Source: an uncultured Sphingomonadales bacterium
GTDB taxonomy: Bacteria > Pseudomonadota > Alphaproteobacteria > Sphingomonadales > Sphingomonadaceae
Reading direction: 5' to 3'
Assembly: GCA_903893935.1 (NCBI GenBank)
Contig: CAITOD010000372.1
Coordinates: forward strand, 1 to 6,701
Length of the DNA: 6,701 nucleotides
Part shown: positions 1 through 6,156 of the stretch, piece by piece
Position numbering within the stretch: position 1 is the first letter of the stretch
Layout: each line of letters opens with the position of its first letter
Notes under the pieces: model-generated
What the model saw: only the letters and a program-made list of their open reading frames with translations
The model's database searches: none
Told to the model about the DNA's origin: nothing
Program-made: the position numbers and the translations under genes

Positions 1-211
1 CGGCTACCAGCGGGTCGGCCGCATTCAGCACGGCCGTGCCGTCGTTGCCCACTACGTCGACGATGGTGCGCTTCACCTTGGCAAGCTCTTCCACCGTGCC
101 GGTGTCGAACGTGCCGAGGTGATCGCCCTCGCCGATATTGGTCACCACGGCGACCCTGCACTCGTTGAAAGCGAGCCCTGCGCGCAGGATGCCGCCACGC
201 GCGGTTTCGAG
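1..211 (-). other. cphA: Cyanophycin synthetase (CphA) Mur-ligase-domain segment forming the distal part of the mutM frame
   Basis: CphA polymerises Asp and Arg into the storage polymer cyanophycin, using an ATP-grasp half and a Mur-ligase half. Residues about 95-164 of the chimeric frame read LETARGGILRAGL (95-107), VAVVTNIGEGDHLG (114-127), TVEELAKVKRTIVD (133-146) and GTAVLNAADPLVA (152-164). This succession matches the central Mur-ligase part of CphA: the ETARGGILR stretch, the N-x-x-x-DHLG motif equivalent to the Mur-ligase NxxxDHLD motif, and the VLNADDP-type strand. The CphA ATP-grasp half and the Mur P-loop (GTNGKTT type), which should precede this segment, are absent and replaced by Fpg. 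The C-terminal Mur domain would lie beyond the left edge. Both families carry a VLETA-like stretch, so the join can only be placed at about bases 197-214. Identification rests on remembered family sequence, not on a search. Confidence 0.75.
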
Positions 212-493
212 CACGAGGTGATCGTGCTTGTCGGCTTGTGCCGGATCGATTCGCCAGCGCCCCGACATGCCGAGGTGGAACACCATGGTCTGGCCGCGAT
301 CGGTCTGGATCAGCCCGTACTTGGCGCGCCGCCCGAGCGCCACCACGCGCGCGCCGGTCAGCGCCTGGACCAGATCGACCGGAAACGGGCGCCGCAAGTC
401 GGGCCGGTTGACCGCGACCCGCACCAGCCGGTCGCCGGCGAGGACCGTGGCCAGCCCGCGCACGGTGGTTTCGACTTCGGGCAATTCGGGCAT
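1..493 (-). CDS. mutM: Chimeric ORF: N-terminal formamidopyrimidine-DNA glycosylase (Fpg/MutM) joined in frame to a cyanophycin synthetase segment; 3' end outside window
   Basis: Fpg excises oxidised purines (8-oxoG, FapyG) and nicks DNA by beta,delta-elimination. Translated here, 164 residues are visible and the frame is open to the window edge. It starts MPELPEVETTVRGL, the Fpg signature with catalytic Pro2 and Glu3. It continues with PDLRRPFP (31-38), RRAKYGL (55-61, Lys58 matching the conserved catalytic-pocket lysine), HLGMSGRWRI (73-82) and KHDHLVLET (89-97). All of this is typical Fpg N-domain. From about residue 96 the expected Fpg continuation (the DPRRFG-type loop, then the H2TH helices and the C-terminal zinc finger) is missing and the protein becomes CphA-like (see the 1-211 entry). 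As written, the product cannot be a working glycosylase. ATG at 493 is chosen because it gives the exact Fpg N-terminus, which must begin Met-Pro. The upstream ribosome site is weak (GGGGTG, about 10 bases away). The gene is divergent from ubiE. N-terminal identity is near certain; whether the fusion is real is open. Confidence 0.85.
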   Translation of the reverse strand, partial: MPELPEVETTVRGLATVLAGDRLVRVAVNRPDLRRPFPVDLVQALTGARVVALGRRAKYGLIQTDRGQTMVFHLGMSGRWRIDPAQADKHDHLVLETARGGILRAGLAFNECRVAVVTNIGEGDHLGTFDTGTVEELAKVKRTIVDVVGNDGTAVLNAADPLVA

Positions 494-585
494 TGGCGAT
501 CGGCACCCCGCTTGCGGACAGCCCGCAAAGGAAATCCCCCCTATCAGGCTTTGCCGCGCGGGCAATTCCCACTAGAGGTCCTTGC
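494..585. promoter_or_regulatory. Divergent mutM/ubiE intergenic region with two short perfect inverted repeats
   Basis: This 92-base spacer must carry the start signals for both genes. It holds two perfect inverted repeats with five-base loops: TTGCGG-N5-CCGCAA at 512-528 and TTGCC-N5-GGCAA at 551-565, with centres 38 bases apart. Both begin TTGC and end GCAA, as operator half-sites might, but short G+C-rich palindromes also arise by chance. An AGAGG ribosome site (574-578) precedes the ubiE ATG by seven bases. I see no convincing -35/-10 pair at normal spacing. Confidence 0.35.
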
Positions 586-1335
586 ATGAGCATGAGCGAC
601 GCAACCGGCGAAACCGCCCCTTTCGGATATGAAGACATCCCGGCAGAAGAAAAGGTCGCCCGCGTCGGCGCGATTTTTTCGAACGTCGCCAAAAAATACG
701 ACGTGATGAACGATGCCATGTCGGGCGGGATGCACCGGCTGTGGAAGGATCGTTTTGTGGCCCGCGTCAAGCCGCGCGCCGGCGAAGCGATCCTCGACAT
801 GGCGGGCGGCACCGGCGACATCGCGTTTCGCCTGGCGCGCAGCGGGGCGCACGTCACCGTCGCCGATATCAACCAGGACATGCTCGATGTCGGCATCGAA
901 CGCGCGCACAAACGCGCGATCGAAGGCCTCGCTTGGTCGTGCCAGAATGCCGAAGCGCTCGAATTCGCCGACCGCGGCTTCGATGCCTATACGATCGCGT
1001 TCGGCATCCGCAATGTCACGCATATCGACCGCGCGCTGGCCGAGGCGCACCGCGTGCTCAAATTCGGCGGGCGGTTTTTCTGCCTCGAATTCTCGACCAC
1101 GCAATGGCCGGGGTTTGCGCAAGCCTACGATCTCTATTCGCACCAGATCGTGCCGCAGATCGGCAAGCTGATCGCGGGCGATGCGGATTCGTACCGCTAT
1201 CTGGTCGAATCGATCCGCCGCTTTCCGCCGATGCCCGAATTTGCCGCGATGATCCGCGCGGCGGGCTTTGCGCGGGTGAAAGTCGAACCGATCCTGGGTG
1301 GGCTGGTGTCCATCCATTCGGGCTGGAAAGTCTGA
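586..1335 (+). CDS. ubiE: Demethylmenaquinone/2-polyprenyl-6-methoxy-1,4-benzoquinol C-methyltransferase UbiE
   Basis: This SAM-dependent enzyme carries out the C-methylation step of ubiquinone biosynthesis (and of menaquinone where present). The product is 249 residues, against about 250 for E. coli UbiE. The class I methyltransferase motif I is ILDMAGGTGDIA (69-80) with the acidic residue of the next strand in VADIN (92-96). The UbiE signatures follow: AYTIAFGIRNV (134-144), FCLEFS (165-170), SYRYLVESIRRFP (202-214) and LGGLVSIHSGWK (237-248, at the extreme C-terminus as in the family). ATG at 586 is chosen because AGAGG lies seven bases upstream; ATG at 592 would shorten the protein by two residues. 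The longer frame opening at 493 adds an unrelated N-terminus antisense to the mutM start. ubiB follows 13 bases after the stop, so the two are probably co-transcribed. Confidence 0.97.
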   Translation: MSMSDATGETAPFGYEDIPAEEKVARVGAIFSNVAKKYDVMNDAMSGGMHRLWKDRFVARVKPRAGEAILDMAGGTGDIAFRLARSGAHVTVADINQDMLDVGIERAHKRAIEGLAWSCQNAEALEFADRGFDAYTIAFGIRNVTHIDRALAEAHRVLKFGGRFFCLEFSTTQWPGFAQAYDLYSHQIVPQIGKLIAGDADSYRYLVESIRRFPPMPEFAAMIRAAGFARVKVEPILGGLVSIHSGWKV

Positions 1336-1348
1336 AAAGATCAGCCGC

Positions 1349-2911
1349 GTGACGCTTTCCGACCTTGGTCATATCCGCCGCCTGCTCGTGTGGGGCCGGG
1401 TGCTGGCGCGCCATGGCGCGCTGCGCGGGATCGAGCGCGACCGCAACACGCCGCCCGCGGTGCGCCGGCTGTGCCGGCTTGCCCGACTCGGCACGTTCCA
1501 GCCCAGGTTGCCCGACTACGCCGGGGCGTTCGTCGCAATCGGTCCGGCAGCGATCAAGCTCGGCCAGACGCTTGCCACACGCCCCGATCTGGTGGGCGAT
1601 GCGGCCGCGCGCAATCTGCTCGCGCTGCAGGACCAGCTTGCCCCGGTCGAATTCGCCGCGATCCGCCGCGAGATCGAAAACAGTTTCGAACGCCCGCTCG
1701 AAGCGCTGTTTGCCAGCTTCGATCCGGTTCCGGTCGGCGCCGCGTCGATCGCGCAAGTCCACCGCGCCACCACCCCCGATGGCCGCGCCGTGGCGGTCAA
1801 AGTGCTGCGGCCGGGCGTGCGCGAAAAGTTCGCGCGCGATATCGCGACTTATGAATGGGCCGCCGCGCACCTCGAAGCGCTGGGCGGCGAAGCGCGCCGG
1901 CTGCGCCCGCGCCAGGTGATTGCCAATTTCCGCCGCTGGACCACGCGCGAGCTCGATCTGCGGCGCGAGGCGGCTTCTGCTTCCGAACTGGCGCAGGCGA
2001 TGCATGCCTTTGCCGGCTACCGCGTGCCGGATATCGACTGGGACCGCACCAACGGGCGAGTGATGACGCTCGACTGGATCGACGGGATCAAGATCAGCGA
2101 AACCGCGCGGCTCGATGCCGCCGGGCACGATCGCAAGGATCTGGCGCAAAGACTGGTGCTGGCGTTTCTCAGCCAGGCGATCAGCGGCGGCTATTTCCAC
2201 GCCGACATGCACCAGGGCAACCTGTTCGTTACCGCCGACGGCACGATCGTGGCGATCGATTTCGGCATCATGGGGCGGATCGACCGGCGCGCGCGGCAAT
2301 GGCTGGCCGAAATCCTCTATGGGCTGACCACCGGCAATTACCGCCGCGTCGCCGAAATCCATTTCGAAGCGCAATATGTGCCGAGCTACCATTCGGTCGA
2401 GGAATTCGCGACTGCGCTGCGCGCGGTGGGCGAGCCGATGCGCGGGCGCCCGGTCAAGGACTTGTCGGTCGGCCAGATGCTCGACGGGCTGTTTGCGATC
2501 ACGCGCGATTTCGACATGCAGACCCAGCCGCACTTGCTGCTGCTGCAAAAGACCATGGTGATGGTCGAAGGCATTGCCACCCAGCTCGATCCCGACATCA
2601 ACATGTGGGAAACCGCGGCACCTTATGTGCGCGCGTGGATCCGCGACGAGCTGGGGCCCGAAGCGGCGGTGGCCGACCGGTTGCGCGAACAGGCCACCAC
2701 GCTGATGCGGCTGCCCGACCTGATCCGCCGCATCGAAGACCGCTTTCCGCCCAAAGGCGGCGCGCCCGAAGCGCCGCCGCTGCCCGATGTCGCGCTGATG
2801 TGGGACCGCAAGGGGCAAAGTCCGGGCTGGATCGGCGGACTTTTCACGCATCTGCTGGCCGCAGCGGCGGGCATCGCAGTGTTCATGGCGGCCAGCGGCT
2901 GGTTCCGCTGA
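1349..2911 (+). CDS. ubiB: Ubiquinone biosynthesis protein UbiB (ABC1/ADCK atypical kinase-like ATPase)
   Basis: UbiB-family proteins are membrane-associated kinase-like ATPases needed for aerobic ubiquinone synthesis; they are thought to help hydrophobic intermediates reach the Ubi enzymes rather than to phosphorylate proteins. The product is 520 residues. Diagnostic elements in order are KLGQ (70-73), the alanine-rich loop GAASIAQVH (130-138) that replaces a kinase glycine loop, Lys151 in VAVKVLRPGV, ELDLRREA (201-208), the catalytic loop HADMHQGN (284-291) and the metal-binding DFG (304-306). A hydrophobic segment near 497-518 ends the protein, matching the C-terminal membrane anchor of UbiB. 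Gln replaces the Pro of the commoner HADPHPGN form, which I judge a tolerated variant. GTG at 1349 is chosen because it lies outside ubiE and leads directly into the SDLGHIRRLL family start. ATG at 1298 would lie inside ubiE and add 17 unrelated residues. The ribosome site (GAAAAGA, 1334-1340) is weak, which suits coupling to ubiE. Confidence 0.95.
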   Translation: MTLSDLGHIRRLLVWGRVLARHGALRGIERDRNTPPAVRRLCRLARLGTFQPRLPDYAGAFVAIGPAAIKLGQTLATRPDLVGDAAARNLLALQDQLAPVEFAAIRREIENSFERPLEALFASFDPVPVGAASIAQVHRATTPDGRAVAVKVLRPGVREKFARDIATYEWAAAHLEALGGEARRLRPRQVIANFRRWTTRELDLRREAASASELAQAMHAFAGYRVPDIDWDRTNGRVMTLDWIDGIKISETARLDAAGHDRKDLAQRLVLAFLSQAISGGYFHADMHQGNLFVTADGTIVAIDFGIMGRIDRRARQWLAEILYGLTTGNYRRVAEIHFEAQYVPSYHSVEEFATALRAVGEPMRGRPVKDLSVGQMLDGLFAITRDFDMQTQPHLLLLQKTMVMVEGIATQLDPDINMWETAAPYVRAWIRDELGPEAAVADRLREQATTLMRLPDLIRRIEDRFPPKGGAPEAPPLPDVALMWDRKGQSPGWIGGLFTHLLAAAAGIAVFMAASGWFR

Positions 2912-2912
2912 C

Positions 2913-4037
2913 ATGACGGCTGCGCGCTTGCGGCTGGCCAAGCGCCATTTCAACGCGCTCGATCTGTCGCGCATGCTTGCTGCGGTGGCGGTGCTGTTCT
3001 GGCATTACCAGCATTTTTTCGTGCCGCCGGTCACGTTCGAGTTCCATGTGCGGCGCTCGATCGCGCCGTTTTATCACGAACTGGCATGGGCTTATGATTA
3101 TGGCCATGTCGCGGTCGAATACTTCTGGGTGGTGTCGGGGTTCGTGTTTGCGCATGTCTACCTCGCCGATGCCGGCGGTCGCGCGCGGTTCTGGCTGGCG
3201 CGACTGGCGCGGCTGTGGCCGCTGCATCTGCTGACGCTGGGCGTGGTCGCAGTGCTGCAGGCGATCTATACCGCGATCCACGGCACCGCGTTCATCTACC
3301 ACCACCAGGACTGGTACCATTTCGCGCTCAACCTGTTCATGGCGCAGACGTGGGGGTGGCAAGTCAACCAGTCGTACAACGGCCCGACCTGGTCGCTTTC
3401 GACCGAAATCGTCGCTTATGCCGCGTTCTGGATCATGCTGCCGGGGTTGCGACGCCTGCCGCTCGCGCTGTCGCTGCCAGTGGCGATCGCGATGTTCGTG
3501 GTGATTTTCGCCAATGTGCTGCCGCCCGACCGGCCCGCCGAAGAACTGGCATCGAAACTTGCCACCGTGGTCAATTGCGTGGGCTATTTCTTTGCCGGAA
3601 CCGCGGTTTATGGCGCGGCGCTGCGGGGCTGGCTGACAATGCCGAGGCTCGTGGTGCTGGCGCCGTTGCTGGCGCTTGCCGGCTGGGCGCTGGCGGGGAT
3701 GAAACCGCACGGGCACGATGCGGCGATCCTCGCGGGCACGTTGGCGGTGCTGTGTGTCACGCTGGCGATCGATCTGGCTGACCGCAGCAATGCCCTGCAT
3801 TTCGGCCGGGCGCTCGGCGATGCTTCTTACGGGATCTATCTGTGGCATTTCCCGTTGCAGATCGCGATGGTCTTGCTGGTCGATGCCACGCTTGGCACGC
3901 GCATGGTGTTTCGCCAGCCGGTCTGGCTGGTCGTGTTCCTCGGCGGCTCGCTGCTCGCCGGCTATGCCTCGCACCGCTGGATCGAACGCCCCGCGCAGCG
4001 CGCAGTGATGCGCCGGGGCAATCGCTTTGCGGCCTGA
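2913..4037 (+). CDS. Acyltransferase family 3 (OafA/YrhL-like) integral membrane protein
   Basis: The family transfers acyl groups, often acetyl, from cytoplasmic donors to surface sugars such as O-antigen or exopolysaccharide. The exact substrate cannot be read from sequence. The product is 374 residues with about ten hydrophobic helices. Family landmarks are LDLSRMLAAVAVLFWHY (16-32, with the conserved His31 in helix 1), GHVAVEYFWVVSGF (64-77), the arginine-rich RLARLWPLH (97-105), NGPTWSLSTEI (156-166, W-S-x-x-x-E) and GDASYGIYLWHFPL (302-315). No extra SGNH domain is present, so it is the short form. It starts one base after the ubiB stop with no ribosome site of its own visible, which suggests translational coupling to ubiB. 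No family link to ubiquinone is known to me, so the position probably reflects insertion behind an active operon rather than shared function. Confidence 0.9.
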   Translation: MTAARLRLAKRHFNALDLSRMLAAVAVLFWHYQHFFVPPVTFEFHVRRSIAPFYHELAWAYDYGHVAVEYFWVVSGFVFAHVYLADAGGRARFWLARLARLWPLHLLTLGVVAVLQAIYTAIHGTAFIYHHQDWYHFALNLFMAQTWGWQVNQSYNGPTWSLSTEIVAYAAFWIMLPGLRRLPLALSLPVAIAMFVVIFANVLPPDRPAEELASKLATVVNCVGYFFAGTAVYGAALRGWLTMPRLVVLAPLLALAGWALAGMKPHGHDAAILAGTLAVLCVTLAIDLADRSNALHFGRALGDASYGIYLWHFPLQIAMVLLVDATLGTRMVFRQPVWLVVFLGGSLLAGYASHRWIERPAQRAVMRRGNRFAA

Positions 4038-4040
4038 TGG

Positions 4041-4445
4041 TCAGGTGGTGAGATCGGCAATCTTGTGGTGCGGCAGGTAGCGCCAGCCGAACACCAGCAG
4101 CACGACTTCGATCGCTTCGACCGCCATCGGCGTCGGCCAGCCGGGATAGGGGCCCGAGAGAACGAGGTCGATCGCGCGCGCCGACAGCGTCACCGCGAAC
4201 AGCAGCAGCGGCACCAGCAGGAGATCGGCATTGCGGCGCCACGCCCCCCACAGCATGGCAAACCCGGCCACGCCGAAAAACGACGTGAAATCGGCGCGAA
4301 TGGTCGAAATCCCCGCACCCGCATTGGCAAATGCTTCGACGCCCAGCACCTGGCCCGCCGTCACCGGGGTGAGCAGGAACGCGATTGCCATCAGCAAGTC
4401 GAACAGGCCGATCAGGAAGATAAGGGCGGTCAGGACAAGGCGCAT
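4041..4445 (-). CDS. Small four-helix membrane protein, DUF4345-like
   Basis: This is a 134-residue, very hydrophobic protein of unknown function. Predicted helices lie at about 3-25, 52-70, 74-97 and 105-123. Between helices 1 and 2 it reads STIRADF (47-53), and helix 2 ends in MLWGAWRR (64-71). This layout, a short helix bundle with a polar R-A-D-F stretch before helix 2, resembles DUF4345 proteins; the assignment is from memory and tentative. ATG at 4445 is chosen because AAAGGA (4461-4456 on this strand) lies ten bases upstream. A TTG at 4451 in frame would add two residues but leaves only four or five bases of spacing. It converges on the acyltransferase, with three bases between the stop codons, and is divergent from coaBC. 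No catalytic motif or signal peptide cleavage site is visible. Confidence 0.75.
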   Translation of the reverse strand: MRLVLTALIFLIGLFDLLMAIAFLLTPVTAGQVLGVEAFANAGAGISTIRADFTSFFGVAGFAMLWGAWRRNADLLLVPLLLFAVTLSARAIDLVLSGPYPGWPTPMAVEAIEVVLLVFGWRYLPHHKIADLTT

Positions 4446-4537
4446 CGGCAATCAATCCTTTGGCTGGCGATCGTTTGGTTGGGGACGCGCCAAAACGATT
4501 GCGCCCACTGCCGCGCCAATGCAAGAAGCGTCGCACC
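4446..4537. promoter_or_regulatory. Divergent promoter region between the DUF4345-like gene and coaBC, with an imperfect inverted repeat
   Basis: This 92-base gap must hold the starts for the coaBC-dut pair and for the small membrane protein. It contains an imperfect inverted repeat: ATCGTTTGG (4470-4478) and, after 11 bases, CCAAAACGAT (4490-4499), whose reverse complement differs only by one extra T. It could be an operator or a chance hairpin. A weak purine-rich AAGAAG (4523-4528) sits nine bases before the coaBC ATG. I see no convincing -35/-10 pair. Confidence 0.35.
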
Positions 4538-5713
4538 ATGCGCATCCTGTTGATCATCGGTGGCGGCATCGCTGCCTACAAGGCATCGGAACTTGTGCGG
4601 CTGATCCGCCGCGACGGCGGCCACGTGACATGCGTGCTGACCGAGGCCGGATCGCGCTTTGTCACCCCGCTGACGCTCGCGGCGCTGAGCGAAAATCCGG
4701 TGCACACCACGCTGTGGGATCTCAAGAACGAAGTCGAAATGGGCCATATCCAGTTGTCGCGCCAGGCCGATCTGGTGGTGGTGTGCCCCGCCACCGCCGA
4801 TCTGATGGCGCGGATGGCGGCGGGCATGGCCGATGACCTTGCCGCGACTTTGCTGCTTGCAACCGACAAGCCGGTCCTGGCGGTGCCCGCGATGAATGTG
4901 CGGATGTGGCAGCACGCGGCAACAATCGCCAATGTCGCAACGCTGCGCGCGCGCGGCGTGACCGTGATGGAACCCGACGAAGGCGCCATGGCCTGCGGCG
5001 AATTCGGCCCCGGCCGCCTGCCCGAACCCGAAGCCATTCTGGCGGCGATCCACGCGCAGTTTGCCCCGCGCCGGCTCGCCGGGCGCCACGTGCTGGTCAC
5101 CGCCGGGCCGACGCACGAGCCGATCGACCCGGTGCGTTATATCGCCAACCGGTCGAGCGGGCGGCAGGGCTTTGCGCTTGCCGAAGCCGCCGCTGCGGCG
5201 GGCGCGCGGGTGACGCTGGTGGCGGGGCCGGTCGCCTTGCCCACCCCGCCCGGCGTGGCGCGGATCGATGTAGAAACCGCGCGCGAAATGGCCGCCGCAG
5301 TCGCAGCCGCGCTGCCCTGCGATGTCGCGATCATGGTCGCGGCTGTGGCCGACTGGCGCGTCGCCGATGCCGTCGGGCAAAAACGCAAGAAAGACGGGAC
5401 GGGGCAGATCGCCCCGCTCGAACTGGTTGAAAACCCCGATATCCTGGCCGGGCTCGGCGCATCGGCGGCAAAGCCCGGCTTGCTGATCGGCTTTGCCGCC
5501 GAGACCGAAAACGTCATCGCGCATGCGCAAGCCAAGCTGGCACGCAAAGGCGCCGACTGGATCATCGCGAATGACGTGTCGGGCGATGTCATGGGCGGCG
5601 CCGACAACGCGGTGCACATCGTCACCGCTGCGGGCGTCGAGAGCCTGCCGCGCATGGCCAAAGCCCAAGTTGCGCATGCGCTGATTGCAAAGGTAGCCGA
5701 TGCTCTCGCCTGA
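4538..5713 (+). CDS. coaBC: Bifunctional phosphopantothenoylcysteine decarboxylase / phosphopantothenate-cysteine ligase CoaBC (Dfp)
   Basis: CoaBC carries out two successive steps of coenzyme A synthesis: CTP-dependent joining of cysteine to 4'-phosphopantothenate (CoaB), then FMN-dependent decarboxylation to 4'-phosphopantetheine (CoaC). The product is 391 residues, near the usual 400. The CoaC half (about 1-175) shows [12 protein letters not shown] near the N-terminus (FMN-binding), His70 in [10 protein letters not shown] (catalytic His), [23 protein letters not shown] (117-120) and the active-site Cys153 in [10 protein letters not shown]. The CoaB half begins near residue 180 with [20 protein letters not shown] and the [11 protein letters not shown] loop. 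It includes the lysine-rich QKRKKDG (281-287) and GFAAETENV. All key residues are present. ATG at 4538 is chosen because [10 protein letters not shown] is the natural family start; an in-frame TTG at 4460 would add 26 unrelated residues. dut overlaps its end by 14 bases. Confidence 0.96.
   Translation: MRILLIIGGGIAAYKASELVRLIRRDGGHVTCVLTEAGSRFVTPLTLAALSENPVHTTLWDLKNEVEMGHIQLSRQADLVVVCPATADLMARMAAGMADDLAATLLLATDKPVLAVPAMNVRMWQHAATIANVATLRARGVTVMEPDEGAMACGEFGPGRLPEPEAILAAIHAQFAPRRLAGRHVLVTAGPTHEPIDPVRYIANRSSGRQGFALAEAAAAAGARVTLVAGPVALPTPPGVARIDVETAREMAAAVAAALPCDVAIMVAAVADWRVADAVGQKRKKDGTGQIAPLELVENPDILAGLGASAAKPGLLIGFAAETENVIAHAQAKLARKGADWIIANDVSGDVMGGADNAVHIVTAAGVESLPRMAKAQVAHALIAKVADALA
5689..5693 (+). 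promoter_or_regulatory. Ribosome binding site for dut, inside coaBC
   Basis: AAAGG lies six bases before the ATG at 5700 and within the last codons of coaBC. It is among the clearest ribosome sites in the window and supports the overlapping start of dut. Confidence 0.6.
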
Positions 5714-6152
5714 TCCCGTACCCGTGCGCGTCCGCCGGCTCGACACCAATCCCGATTTGCCGCTGCCCGCTTATGCCACCGCGGGCGCCGCCGGGATGGA
5801 CGTGGTCGCCGCCGAAACCGTGACGATCGCGCCGGGCGCGCGCCATGCGGTCGCGACCGGGCTCGCGCTGGCGATCCCGCCCGGCTACGAAATCCAGGTG
5901 CGTCCGCGTTCGGGGCTGGCGCTCAAGCATGGCGTGACCGTGCCCAACACCCCGGGCACGATCGACAGCGATTATCGTGGCGAGCTGAAAGTGATCCTGA
6001 TCAACCACGGCGACGCGCCGTTCGCGATCGCGCGCGGCGATCGCGTGGCGCAACTGGTGCTCGCCCCGGTCACCCGGGCGCACTGGCTGGAAGCCTCCGA
6101 ACTCGATGCCACCACGCGCGGCGAAGGCGGCTTCGGCTCCACCGGCGTCTGA
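5700..6152 (+). CDS. dut: Deoxyuridine 5'-triphosphate nucleotidohydrolase (dUTPase)
   Basis: This trimeric enzyme hydrolyses dUTP to dUMP and pyrophosphate, which keeps uracil out of DNA and supplies the thymidylate precursor. The product is 150 residues, the usual size of bacterial dUTPase. All five motifs of the trimeric family are present: I, AGAAGMDV (28-35, with Asp34); [13 protein letters not shown] (68-78); [17 protein letters not shown] (83-96, with the water-activating Asp89); [12 protein letters not shown] (112-121); and [11 protein letters not shown] (140-149), the flexible C-terminal arm that closes over the substrate. The start overlaps the coaBC end by 14 bases in another frame, so translation is probably coupled. 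The coaBC-dut linkage is also seen in E. coli (dfp-dut), which supports both calls. A large palindrome follows four bases after the stop. Confidence 0.97.
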   Translation: MLSPDPVPVRVRRLDTNPDLPLPAYATAGAAGMDVVAAETVTIAPGARHAVATGLALAIPPGYEIQVRPRSGLALKHGVTVPNTPGTIDSDYRGELKVILINHGDAPFAIARGDRVAQLVLAPVTRAHWLEASELDATTRGEGGFGSTGV

Positions 6153-6156
6153 CCCG

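Noticed and set aside
1..493. Annotating the left-edge frame as an ordinary intact mutM
   Set aside because: After residue 97 the sequence no longer follows Fpg (no DPRRFG-type loop) and instead follows CphA, so an intact call would be wrong.
119..589. Plus-strand open frame over the mutM region
   Set aside because: It is antisense to the clear Fpg N-terminus, has no motif, and overlaps the ubiE start.
1298..1348. Upstream ATG extending UbiB by 17 residues into ubiE
   Set aside because: The added residues translate the conserved ubiE 3' end in another frame, and the UbiB family start fits GTG at 1349.
1058..2974. Very long (638-codon) minus-strand open frame antisense to ubiE and ubiB
   Set aside because: It is rich in Arg, His, Gln and Asp with no recognisable motif, and mirrors the G/C-biased codons of two well-identified genes on the other strand.
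2883..3974. 363-codon minus-strand open frame antisense to the acyltransferase
   Set aside because: Low-complexity Arg/His/Gln-rich translation without motifs; the plus strand encodes a clear membrane acyltransferase.
2913..4451. A novel defence or mobile system between ubiB and coaBC
   Set aside because: The two genes are a standard acyltransferase-3 and a small membrane protein; no nuclease, integrase, toxin or phage motif is present.
4460..4537. TTG start extending CoaBC by 26 residues
   Set aside because: The extra stretch is non-homologous intergenic sequence; the CoaBC N-terminus [10 protein letters not shown] begins at 4538.
4430..5749. 439-codon minus-strand open frame antisense to coaBC
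   Set aside because: Shadow of coaBC codon bias; no domain recognisable and no ribosome site noticed.
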